Both the position numbers and the translations under genes were made by a program. 9,052 nt of DNA, from NCBI GenBank assembly GCA_002084985.1, contig MZGO01000089.1:1-9052 (forward strand), read 5' to 3'. The notes below the pieces were generated by a model. That model saw only the letters and a program-made list of their open reading frames with translations. It ran no database searches and was not told the origin of the DNA. Shown here piece by piece: positions 1 to 5,812 of this stretch (position 1 is its first letter; the number at the start of each line of letters is the position of its first letter). The DNA comes from Thermotoga sp. 4484_232 (lineage in GTDB: Bacteria; Thermotogota; Thermotogae; Thermotogales; Thermotogaceae).

Positions 1-1067
1 ACCCTAACTTTAACAGGCTCTTTTTTTGCGTTCATGATCGTCACTTTCCAGGTTCTTTCTGTGTAGGTTCTGTACCTCTCGGATTTCAGGAGCTCTCCCT
101 TGACCCTAACATCCCAGGAAGAGCCTAAAGAAAGGATCATCTCCCCTCTAACTGGGACGTCTTTCACATATCCCAAGTTCACAATAGCATCGCTGTCATC
201 GATCTTTTTATGAAACCTAACAGTTCCTGCAGGGATTGGAAATCCCAGACCATTTTCTTCCGTGTTTTCTGCCACCTTACTGAAATTCATTTTTTCATAA
301 TCGAACGAGCCAGAGTTCACAGGGAACGAGAAACTGTAGATACTCTCCATTTTTTTAATCTTTCCAGACCCGAAAGAGACTCTCAAACCTTTCGATAATC
401 CTTTCAAATGTCCTAAGGGATACACCTTCGTTTCCTCCACCTCAACAGGTTCTTCAATTCCCTTCTCTCTCATCGGAGCAGCACTTTTCATCATCAGAAC
501 TTCTTCAACTTTTTTCCTCTCGAAGAATCCGGATATCAAGAACACGTTCCCTTCATCCACAGGAATCACGGGTAGCAATGCCTTCGCCGTGAAACTTCCA
601 TCTTCCCAGATATCGTAGACAACACTCCATGACCCCTTTGTTGTGTAAAGGACTTCGACAGGTTTTTTTGATTTCACAACCAAAGTATCAGGGGTGGATC
701 CTGGTGTTTCATACTCAAATATGTACCATCGTTTATCTTTCTCATCCCACAGATATGCCTCATTTTCCTTTTTCAAAACGAGAGGGTTTAAAGATACCAC
801 TTCTCCTTCCAAACCATCTAGTTCCTCAACAATCTTAACTTTCTTATTTTTCATAACATCATACCAACTCTCTTTTTTTCCAGGAATAGCGTACCATTCG
901 TCAGCATGCAGAACATCCATAACCTGCAATCCTTCAGAACAAGTGATTTCCTTTGTTCCTTCGACTTCATACCTATCAACCACTATCACGTTCCCATTGT
1001 AAATCAGAATGGTTGTTGAAAACAACACTGTTGATAGGGTTATCAGTAGCAATGTGACACTTCTCAT
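1..1067 (-). CDS. DUF4139-like exported/anchored protein (3' end beyond window)
   Basis: Reading the minus strand from the ATG at 1067-1065, the frame stays open for 355 codons to the window edge, so the gene is partial at its 3' end. GGAGG at 1080-1076 lies 8 bases before the ATG and begins inside the stop codon of the EcfT gene, fixing the start and implying coupled translation. The first ~23 residues (MRSVTLLLITLSTVLFSTTI) are a hydrophobic signal peptide or membrane anchor. ILIYNGNVIVVDRYEVEGT follows, resembling the opening beta strands of DUF4139-family proteins. The rest is beta-rich and Lys/Glu-rich; the last visible part (WDVRVKGELL, WKVTIMNAKKEPVKV) has the alternating pattern of the DUF4139 C-terminal beta domain. 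The molecular function of this family is not established. Its place at the end of a transporter/protease operon suggests a cell-envelope role, which is inference. The family call rests on pattern memory and is moderate; the coding call is strong. Confidence 0.8.
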   Translation of the reverse strand, partial: MRSVTLLLITLSTVLFSTTILIYNGNVIVVDRYEVEGTKEITCSEGLQVMDVLHADEWYAIPGKKESWYDVMKNKKVKIVEELDGLEGEVVSLNPLVLKKENEAYLWDEKDKRWYIFEYETPGSTPDTLVVKSKKPVEVLYTTKGSWSVVYDIWEDGSFTAKALLPVIPVDEGNVFLISGFFERKKVEEVLMMKSAAPMREKGIEEPVEVEETKVYPLGHLKGLSKGLRVSFGSGKIKKMESIYSFSFPVNSGSFDYEKMNFSKVAENTEENGLGFPIPAGTVRFHKKIDDSDAIVNLGYVKDVPVRGEMILSLGSSWDVRVKGELLKSERYRTYTERTWKVTIMNAKKEPVKVR

Positions 1068-1079
1068 AAGAAACACCTC

Positions 1080-1871
1080 CTATTCTATGAAAAAGGATAG
1101 TAAATTCACTGACAGAGGGAGAAAACATATCAGCAAGAATAAAGTATCAGAGGATTTCCATATGAGTTCGACATAGGAAGATCTCTCCGCATCCACCTTG
1201 TACAACCTCGATTCCATAGCGACAGCAAGTTCTTCAGCTTTTCTCATGGCAGATACAAATAACGGAACAATCAGAACCACCATCATTTTCAGTCGATCTG
1301 AGAGTTTCCCTCTTTCAAACGATGCTCCCCTTGCTATTTGAGCTTTCGCTATTCTGCCAGCTTCCAAAGCCAAAATGGGAACGAATCTCATAGCTATAGT
1401 TGTAACCATCCCAAGCTCGTGTCCGAATCTTCTCAAACCAATCAAAGCAAGGAGCTTCTCAAGAGCTTTTGCTATCATCAGAGGAGGGGTGGTGAAGGAT
1501 AGGAGCTCTGCAACGAGTAATACCAATATCAGTCTTATAACTATATAAAGGGATGATACCAATCCTCCTGTTGTTATACCTAGGATCAAGATCCTGCCTT
1601 CTTTGACAGCAAACAGCTGTATCACACCTGCTAGCAGTATCAAAAGCCAGAGCCCTTTGAGTCCATAGAAGTAAGGTTTGAACCCTATATCACTTTTCAC
1701 CATCAACAGAACGATCAAACACACAGGAACTAGATAAAGCATGAGAGAAGGAACTGTGAGTATTCCTGAGATGAGAATCAAAACTCCTATCATCTTGGAC
1801 CTGGGATCGAGTTTGTGTATAAGAGTATCTTTTGGTATGTATCTACCAACTATCACGAAATTCATTCTCAT
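1080..1871 (-). CDS. ecfT: Energy-coupling factor (ECF) transporter T component, EcfT
   Basis: A 263-residue integral membrane protein of the EcfT/CbiQ family. It couples the two EcfA ATPases to a substrate-binding S component in vitamin or metal uptake. Hydrophobic segments lie near residues 27-58, 72-88, 104-122, 195-209 and 242-260. The long cytoplasmic region between them carries both short motifs that dock onto the ATPases: ARGAS at 180-184 and the second, AMESRLY, at 218-224. The ATG at 1871 overlaps the Lon-like gene's TGA as ATGA, so translation is probably coupled; an AGGAAAG-type ribosome site precedes it. A second possible start, two codons on (MNFVIVGR), cannot be excluded. No EcfA or S-component gene is visible here, which fits group II ECF systems, where one shared module serves scattered S components. 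As I recall, T. maritima also encodes EcfT apart from its partners. The transported substrate cannot be deduced. Confidence 0.93.
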   Translation of the reverse strand: MRMNFVIVGRYIPKDTLIHKLDPRSKMIGVLILISGILTVPSLMLYLVPVCLIVLLMVKSDIGFKPYFYGLKGLWLLILLAGVIQLFAVKEGRILILGITTGGLVSSLYIVIRLILVLLVAELLSFTTPPLMIAKALEKLLALIGLRRFGHELGMVTTIAMRFVPILALEAGRIAKAQIARGASFERGKLSDRLKMMVVLIVPLFVSAMRKAEELAVAMESRLYKVDAERSSYVELIWKSSDTLFLLICFLPLSVNLLSFFIE

Positions 1872-3367
1872 CTTTTCTTTCCTTTCTTTTTCTTTTTACC
1901 CTTCTTTTCCTCTTTTTCTTCCAAGAGTTTCTTTATCCTTTCAAGCTCCTTTGACACAAGGTAGTTAACACTTCCTTTTTCGTACACACCTTTCTTGGTG
2001 AGCTTACCTGCTTTTCTTCCTGTAACGATCTCAATAGCTTCATCTACATTTTCAACAGCCCATATGTGAAAAATACCTTTTTTCACCGCCTCCAGTATCT
2101 CATCTTTCAGTACCAGGTTCTTTATGTTCCCCCTGGGTATTATCACCCCTTGATCTCCACTCAGTCCCCTCATTTTACAAGTTCTGAAGAATCCTTCCAC
2201 CTTCTCGGTTACACCTCCGACAGGCTGAACCTCACCATGTTGATTTATCGATCCTGTCACTGCTATACCCTGTTTTATCGGAACCTTGGAGATGGAGGAA
2301 ATCAAGGCAAGAGTTTCAGCAAGCGAAGCACTATCTCCTTCCACAACCGTGTAGACCTGTTCGAAACTGATCGATGCACTGAAGGATATAGGAGTCTTTT
2401 GAGCATATTTACTTCCAAAGAATCCTTCTAAAATCAAAACGGCTTTTCCATGAATCTTTCCACTGAGATCCGCTTCTCTCTGTATGTCAACAACTCCCAC
2501 TTTCCCAAGATAAGTCTTCGCTGTTATCTTAACTGGTATCCCGAAAGAGTGATCACCGAGTTCTATAACGGTTAAACCGTTTATCTGCCCGATTTTCTCA
2601 CCTGTCACCTCCACCATGAGATCGTATTCTTTCAGCATGTCGTCGTATTTCTCCTGAAGCAACCTCACTCTCTCTTCCATAGACTCTATTGTGGTTACTA
2701 TGTCTTTTTCATCAACAATGTCCTTTTTCGACATCTTAGCCATTGTTCCAGCCTCTATGATGAGTTTTGAAATTTCCCCAAATCTTGTTGAGAGTTTTGT
2801 TCTATCACCGGAAAGCCTTGTTGAATACCATAAAACACGTTTGACAGCATCTCTCGTCAGGTGGGGTAGTTCGTGCTCATCACATATGGACGATATGAAG
2901 CTGAGATAATCTCTCACGTTGGATTCGTTGTTTTCCATCTCCCAATCGAATTCCGCTTTTATTTTGAAAAGTTTTCGAAAATCCTCGTCATAGGCGTATA
3001 AGAGTTCGTACATAAGAGGCGTTCCTACCATGAAGACTTTCACATCTATCGGTATTGGTTGAGGTTTCAACGTCATAGTGGAACTGAAACCCAAGACATT
3101 TTCCAGATTTTCTATTGCCAACCATCCACTCATCAGCGTTCTTTTCAGACCCTCCCAAACATGTATGTTCCTTAAAACATCCTCTGCATCCAAAATGATG
3201 AATCCTCCGTTCGCCCTGTGAAGTGAACCGGATCTTATCATGGTGAAATCTGTTTGGAGGACACCAAGTTTTGTGTAATATTCCACCTTACCGAACAAGT
3301 TCGAATAGGTTGGATTCCTTTCATAAACAACAGGAGCGCCTATGGAATTGCTGTTATCCACGATCAA
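1868..3367 (-). CDS. Lon-like (LonC-type) protease, C-terminal part: AAA remainder plus S16 peptidase domain
   Basis: This frame carries the second half of a Lon-like protease with the AAA_32 plus Lon_C layout. From the TTG at 3367 (499 residues), residues 1-140 are the second half of the ATPase-like domain, with the Walker B region GGFIILDAED at 54-63. Residues ~150-240 are the helical lid, and ~255-455 the S16 serine peptidase domain. Catalytic Ser346 sits in VVEGDSAS and catalytic Lys389 in PVGGVTEKV, so the Ser-Lys dyad is intact. The tail (from ~480) is a Lys/Glu-rich run. The TTG start is doubtful because no ribosome site precedes it. The frame is open back to the TAG at 3430-3428, and the residues before TTG (EEPEKREFYKKKYSVN) look like genuine family sequence. 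It therefore reads as the 3' fragment of a broken gene whose 5' part is at 4031-3405. Expression would need re-initiation, frameshifting or a sequencing error. It overlaps ecfT by ATGA. Confidence 0.85.
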   Translation of the reverse strand: MIVDNSNSIGAPVVYERNPTYSNLFGKVEYYTKLGVLQTDFTMIRSGSLHRANGGFIILDAEDVLRNIHVWEGLKRTLMSGWLAIENLENVLGFSSTMTLKPQPIPIDVKVFMVGTPLMYELLYAYDEDFRKLFKIKAEFDWEMENNESNVRDYLSFISSICDEHELPHLTRDAVKRVLWYSTRLSGDRTKLSTRFGEISKLIIEAGTMAKMSKKDIVDEKDIVTTIESMEERVRLLQEKYDDMLKEYDLMVEVTGEKIGQINGLTVIELGDHSFGIPVKITAKTYLGKVGVVDIQREADLSGKIHGKAVLILEGFFGSKYAQKTPISFSASISFEQVYTVVEGDSASLAETLALISSISKVPIKQGIAVTGSINQHGEVQPVGGVTEKVEGFFRTCKMRGLSGDQGVIIPRGNIKNLVLKDEILEAVKKGIFHIWAVENVDEAIEIVTGRKAGKLTKKGVYEKGSVNYLVSKELERIKKLLEEKEEKKGKKKKKGKKR

Positions 3368-3404
3368 GTTAACACTGTACTTCTTCTTGTAAAATTCCCT
3401 CTTC

Positions 3405-3430
3405 TCAGGTTCTTCGGATCTTAAATCCTA
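3405..3430 (-). other. Frame-change/deletion joint in the Lon-like protease gene
   Basis: On the minus strand the N-terminal frame reads EIGFKIRRT then TGA (3407-3405). The C-terminal frame opens just after a TAG at 3430-3428 and reads DLRSEEPEKREFYKKKYSVN. The two frames coexist over about 20 bases, with a net +1 change in the direction of transcription. I see no classical slippery heptamer and no stable downstream hairpin to suggest programmed shifting. The apparent absence of the family's helical region at this exact place points to a deletion of non-multiple-of-three length rather than a single-base error. Confidence 0.6.
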
Positions 3431-4031
3431 TCTCCTTTCTCTTTTCCTCAGGAAGGAGCTCGTATATGTCGGGAGTAACGGGTTTTCCATCCATCATGGG
3501 AATTGTCAACACGCCTGTCGGGGTGAGCTGGATGGAGAATCCCAGTTCCCTCGCTTTCATCTTCAGCTTTTCCCAGAGCTCATTTTTTGCCTTGGTGTAC
3601 TCATCCTCAATTTCCGCTCTTTTCGAAGCATATTCCTCACTTTCAAAAAGTCTGTTCAAAGCCTCGATGACCTCGTCTATGAGATTTCCCATATCTTTCT
3701 TGAATTCTTTACCTAGCCCCGGTTCCAATGAGAAAGCTTTGGGCGATTGAGGATCGTCGAAATTGTAGACATAAGCCCAATCCCGGGGCCTCGGTCTGTT
3801 CTTCGCAACCTCTCTCAATATGTTCTGGACGAAGGTTCTCCTACCTGTCCCTGTTGGACCTGCTACGAAAACGTTGTATCCTTTTTCCTTTATCTTGAGT
3901 CCAGTTTCAACCGCTTTTCTTGCTCTTTCCTGCCCTATCAGGATCCTGCAACTAGGGAACTCCTTGGTCATATTAAACTCCGGCAAAAATTCATCACTCG
4001 TGATCAGATCTTCATATGAGAGTTTTTTCAT
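3405..4031 (-). CDS. Lon-like (LonC-type) protease, N-terminal part, truncated by frame change
   Basis: A 208-residue N-terminal portion of the AAA_32/LonC-like protease family. The ATG at 4031 has GGAGG at 4042-4038 (6-base spacing), which overlaps the stop of the upstream transporter gene. Residues 1-50 resemble the family opening (MKKLSYEDLITSDEF, then LIGQERARKA). A P-loop-like GPTGTGRRT occupies 58-66; the usual lysine is arginine. Residues ~110-165 are Glu/Lys-rich helices, followed by a strand-rich piece (SIQLTPTGVLTIPMMDGKPV). The frame ends at TGA 3407-3405 just after ELLPEEKRKEIGFK, at the point where family members continue into a long helical segment. The downstream continuation is in the +1 frame from about 3427. 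Family members as I remember them are about 750-800 residues; here the two parts total roughly 725, so some 65-90 residues of helical domain seem to be missing. Best read as the 5' part of a pseudogene or a newly split gene. Confidence 0.82.
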   Translation of the reverse strand: MKKLSYEDLITSDEFLPEFNMTKEFPSCRILIGQERARKAVETGLKIKEKGYNVFVAGPTGTGRRTFVQNILREVAKNRPRPRDWAYVYNFDDPQSPKAFSLEPGLGKEFKKDMGNLIDEVIEALNRLFESEEYASKRAEIEDEYTKAKNELWEKLKMKARELGFSIQLTPTGVLTIPMMDGKPVTPDIYELLPEEKRKEIGFKIRRT

Positions 4032-4041
4032 CCTATCCCTC

Positions 4042-5310
4042 CTACTTCATAAGGAATATAACGTATATGGAAGCAAGAACAAGATTTGGAAGCATTGTTA
4101 TAAATCCCTCTTTAAAGAACTTACCAAAGGATATCGTTTGACCGGAGTGTTTTTCAAGAAGAGATATTCCAACTATATTCTGGACTGCACCGAGCGGTGT
4201 TAAGTTAGTTCCAAGGTTCGCACCGAGTGCAAATGCCCACCAGATATTGGGTGAGACGCCCGATGCCACTAAAAGCTTCAAAGCTGGCGCGAGTATCAAC
4301 GTTCCTGGAACAGCACTCAAAAACGGTATTATAAAGGCTGAAAACCACATGACGAAGAGTCCTAGGATAACAGGATGACCTTTGAAGATGCTGAAAAACC
4401 TCGATATGGAGGATATGACGCCTATCTTCTCCAGCGAGTAGGATATAACAAAGAGTCCCATGTAAAAGAACAGGGTATCCCAATCTATCTCTTTGCTGAA
4501 CTTCTCAAAATCCGCATCCAGTAGAAGAAGTAGAACGCCAGCTCCAAGAAGAGCAACTATTGAGAGATCGATCTCTATCACAGAGTGAAGGGAAAATCCC
4601 ACCAGAACCATTAGGAATATGGGAAGAGCTTTTTTCAAGGTTTTGAGGTCTGTTATGGCTTTCCTTGGATCCATTGCGGATATGCTCTTCAACTTCTCCT
4701 TCATTTCGGCTGTTATTTTGAGCCTTTTTCTGAAAACCATGAACGTCATCATGAAGGCAACAACGGCAAAACCCCCCAAGTTCTTCAGAAATTCGTTGAA
4801 AGATAGCCCGCTTATCGAACCAAGAACTATGTTCAGAGGACTTCCAATGAGTGTGGACATCCCACCTATGTTGTCTATGAAAATTGTTAAGAGTATAAGT
4901 GGAACGGGGTTCATACCCATAGTGTCAGCTATCAGGAATATCATGGGTGATAAAAGGATGATGGTTATGAGATTGTCTAGAAAAGCTGAAACCAGGAAGA
5001 CAAGAATCATAAGAAGTATCAAAGTTTTCCAAAAACTCCCACCAGCAAACCTTATCATCTTAACAGCAGCATACTGAAAAAAACCTGTACCTTTTAAAAC
5101 AGCGACGATTATCATCATACCAAGGAGGAGCCCTAAAGCGTTGAAATTCACAACCTCTCCTATGTTCTCAAGATTCAATCCATCAACTGCTTTCACAGCG
5201 AACAGAACAAGGGAAAGTGTAAGGACTATTATCGATTTTTTCACTTTTCCAAAGATTATGAAGTAATAGGCGAGTATTGCGATGATCAGTACCAAAATGG
5301 AAGACATCAT
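4042..5310 (-). CDS. ArsB/NhaD-type ion transporter (IT superfamily)
   Basis: A 422-residue, highly hydrophobic protein with about 11-12 predicted membrane segments, the usual size for ArsB/NhaD/CitM-type permeases. Two family hallmarks are visible: VSAFLDNLITIILLSPMIFL near residue 110, matching the SA.LDN.TT..L.. helix hairpin, and FIDNIGGMSTLIGSPLNIVL near 145, matching the NIGG.ATLIG.P.N re-entrant loop. A second pseudo-repeat has FLSAVPGTLILAP and GANLGTNLTPLGAVQNIV near residues 330 and 375. Substrate candidates are arsenite, Na+/H+ exchange or a carboxylate. No arsR, arsA or arsC lies nearby, so the arsenical label is unsupported. The ATG at 5310 has GGAGG at 5324-5320 (9-base spacing); ATG 5307 is a possible alternative. 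It is the first gene of the leftward operon and its upstream region is occupied by the IS-derived structured RNA. Confidence 0.88.
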   Translation of the reverse strand: MMSSILVLIIAILAYYFIIFGKVKKSIIVLTLSLVLFAVKAVDGLNLENIGEVVNFNALGLLLGMMIIVAVLKGTGFFQYAAVKMIRFAGGSFWKTLILLMILVFLVSAFLDNLITIILLSPMIFLIADTMGMNPVPLILLTIFIDNIGGMSTLIGSPLNIVLGSISGLSFNEFLKNLGGFAVVAFMMTFMVFRKRLKITAEMKEKLKSISAMDPRKAITDLKTLKKALPIFLMVLVGFSLHSVIEIDLSIVALLGAGVLLLLLDADFEKFSKEIDWDTLFFYMGLFVISYSLEKIGVISSISRFFSIFKGHPVILGLFVMWFSAFIIPFLSAVPGTLILAPALKLLVASGVSPNIWWAFALGANLGTNLTPLGAVQNIVGISLLEKHSGQTISFGKFFKEGFITMLPNLVLASIYVIFLMK

Positions 5311-5340
5311 TGAATCCCTCCTCCTTTCTCACATGTGGAA

Positions 5341-5346
5341 ATTATA
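5341..5346 (-). promoter_or_regulatory. Possible -10 box for the transporter-led operon
   Basis: TATAAT reads on the minus strand at 5346-5341, about 30 bases before the transporter ATG, leaving room for a short leader with the GGAGG site. No good -35 lies at 16-18 bases; TTGGGA at 5366-5361 is only 14 bases away. If real, this promoter sits in DNA just outside the presumed right end of the IS remnant and overlaps the position an omega RNA guide would occupy. Confidence 0.35.
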
Positions 5347-5351
5347 ACTCT

Positions 5352-5489
5352 TTGACCTTCTCCCAACACCCTAGAGGGTGTGGGATTTCTCTTTAGACGA
5401 AGTCTGGTGCCTGTAGCACCCTTATTCGCCTCGGGTGGCCAAACCCACTATCCCTCACTGGATTCGGGACTACTCTAAACAATATGTTC
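5352..5489 (-). ncRNA. Candidate omega RNA / right-end structured RNA of tnpB remnant
   Basis: Between the tnpB remnant stop and the transporter start, a ~110-base stretch is packed with short stems (plus coordinates): TCCCAACACCC/GGGTGTGGGA at 5361-5385 (10 pairs, one bulge, TAGA loop); AGAC/GTCT at 5395-5405 with a GAA loop; GGTGC/GCACC at 5406-5420; GGGT/ACCC at 5433-5446; TCCC/GGGA around 5451-5469. The stems are more G+C-rich than their surroundings, as in thermophile structured RNAs. In IS200/IS605 elements the omega RNA spans the tnpB 3' end and right end and continues into flanking DNA as the guide. Position and orientation match that exactly, and the 16-20 bases beyond TCAA (from 5351 down) would be the guide. 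With TnpB wrecked, it is an orphan. The alternative is a cis-acting leader of the transporter mRNA unrelated to the IS. Confidence 0.5.
5361..5385. repeat. Terminal hairpin of the IS right end
   Basis: Imperfect inverted repeat: TCCCAACACCC (5361-5371), loop TAGA, GGGTGTGGGA (5376-5385). Ten pairs form with one bulged A. It sits immediately before the TCAA motif on the element's strand, the expected place of the TnpA-recognised right-end hairpin and last omega RNA stem. It lacks the T-run of an intrinsic terminator on the transcribed (minus) strand. Confidence 0.7.
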
Positions 5490-5684
5490 CTAATCAACCA
5501 CTTCAACTTTGATTCCGTATTCTTTGGCCTTGTATTTGATCATCTCAACCATCTTCCCAAAGAAAGCATGATTTGCGATGTTCCACAGTTTTGCTGTGGA
5601 ATAGCTGAGGTGTCCTATGATAATTTGTTGGTCTTTGGAAAGCTTTCTCGTTATATTCAGAACCAACACACGTGTGCACTGCAT
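5490..5684 (-). pseudogene. tnpB: TnpB (IS605 OrfB) remnant with large internal deletion
   Basis: From ATG 5684 this reads 64 residues and stops at TAG 5492-5490. The first part, RKLSKDQQIIIGHLSYSTAKLWN, matches the TnpB N-terminus (K.L...Q...I...S.A.KLWN). It passes directly into FGKMVEMIKYKAKEYGIKVEVVD, which resembles the segment before the last RuvC acidic motif in TnpB (F..M...IKYKA.EYGIKV..VD). TnpB proteins are usually about 400 residues, so most of the wedge/REC and RuvC-I/II regions are missing, as is the zinc finger after VVD. It cannot be an active nuclease. A longer in-frame start at 5819 exists but would run through the element's left end and the minD start, so I reject it. The open 64-codon frame may still be translated from the extended -10 promoter upstream. 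Confidence 0.65.
5581..5601. repeat. Perfect 8-bp inverted repeat inside the tnpB remnant
   Basis: TTCCACAG (5581-5588), loop TTTTG, CTGTGGAA (5594-5601). It falls in the codons for YSTAKLWN, a conserved TnpB motif, so the symmetry may simply be produced by coding constraint. It could also add a stem to a transcript of the remnant. Confidence 0.5.
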
Positions 5685-5693
5685 AGCGATTCC

Positions 5694-5725
5694 ATTATAC
5701 CAGCTTCGCCATCGCTGTATCTCAA
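5694..5725 (-). promoter_or_regulatory. Extended -10 promoter for tnpB remnant / omega RNA
   Basis: The minus strand reads TGGTATAAT with the -10 hexamer at 5699-5694: a perfect TATAAT with the TG of an extended -10. TTGAGA at 5725-5720 is a possible -35, but the 20-base spacer is long. The start point would fall near 5686, almost on the remnant ATG at 5684. Transcription would run through the structured right end towards the transporter operon. The -10 also overlaps an ATACCAGC/GCTGTAT stem (5697-5720). Confidence 0.5.
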
Positions 5726-5740
5726 TCCCCTGAAAGGGAT
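5725..5740. repeat. Left-end hairpin of the IS remnant
   Basis: ATCCC (5725-5729), 6-base loop, GGGAT (5736-5740), a perfect 5-bp stem, with further GGGG/CCCC pairing options just outside it. It lies about 40 bases before the tnpB remnant start on the element's strand, where IS200/IS605 elements keep their subterminal left-end hairpin. Confidence 0.5.
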
Positions 5741-5761
5741 GGGGTTTAGCATCGGGTGGTT

Positions 5762-5777
5762 TATAATGGTATATAAT
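5762..5777 (+). promoter_or_regulatory. Tandem TATAAT boxes upstream of minD
   Basis: Two perfect TATAAT hexamers occur at 5762-5767 and 5772-5777, 35-50 bases before the minD start. Neither has a recognisable TTGACA-like -35 at 16-18 bases; that position falls in the IS left end (GTTTAG/GCATCG). They are the best candidates for the minD operon promoter. If so, the IS insertion has replaced the original -35 region. Confidence 0.4.
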
Positions 5778-5812
5778 AAATTCGATGTTAGAAAAACGAA
5801 AGGGTGATGCGC

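Larger units (their letters stand above)
5352..5760 (-). mobile_element. Miniature, internally deleted IS200/IS605-family element
   Basis: About 410 bases hold the parts of an IS605-type element in the right order on the minus strand: a left-end hairpin (5740-5725), a tnpB start with promoter, a shortened tnpB (5684-5490), a strongly folded right end (about 5470-5361) and a terminal TCAA at 5355-5352, like the right-end cleavage site of IS608. No tnpA is present, so the element could move only with help from another copy. The right boundary is set by the TCAA motif. The left boundary is uncertain; the A/T-rich sequence beyond 5760 (TATAA, then TTTAT near 5780) could contain the target motif. 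The IS identification rests on TnpB-like protein sequence plus structured ends; confirmation would come from full-length relatives in other Thermotogales. Confidence 0.62.

Noticed and set aside
629..1002. Plus-strand frames across 629-1002
   Set aside because: They are antisense to the continuous minus-strand DUF4139-like coding frame, which is open from 1067 to the window edge with a strong ribosome site.
3405..3440. Programmed ribosomal frameshift joining the two Lon-like halves
   Set aside because: The change is +1, no slippery motif or RF2-like stop context with an upstream Shine-Dalgarno is evident, and the family's helical segment seems to be missing, so deletion explains it better.
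4042..5310. Arsenical resistance operon
   Set aside because: The transporter belongs to the broad ArsB/NhaD superfamily, but no arsR, arsA, arsC or arsenic-binding regulator accompanies it.
5361..5385. G+C-rich hairpin as an intrinsic terminator
   Set aside because: No T-run follows on the minus strand (GAAGGTCAAAG) or convincingly on the plus strand (TTTCTCTTT is mixed), and no gene ends nearby on the plus strand.
5484..5807. 107-residue plus-strand frame between the transporter and minD
   Set aside because: It is the antisense of the tnpB remnant, has no clear ribosome site and no family resemblance.
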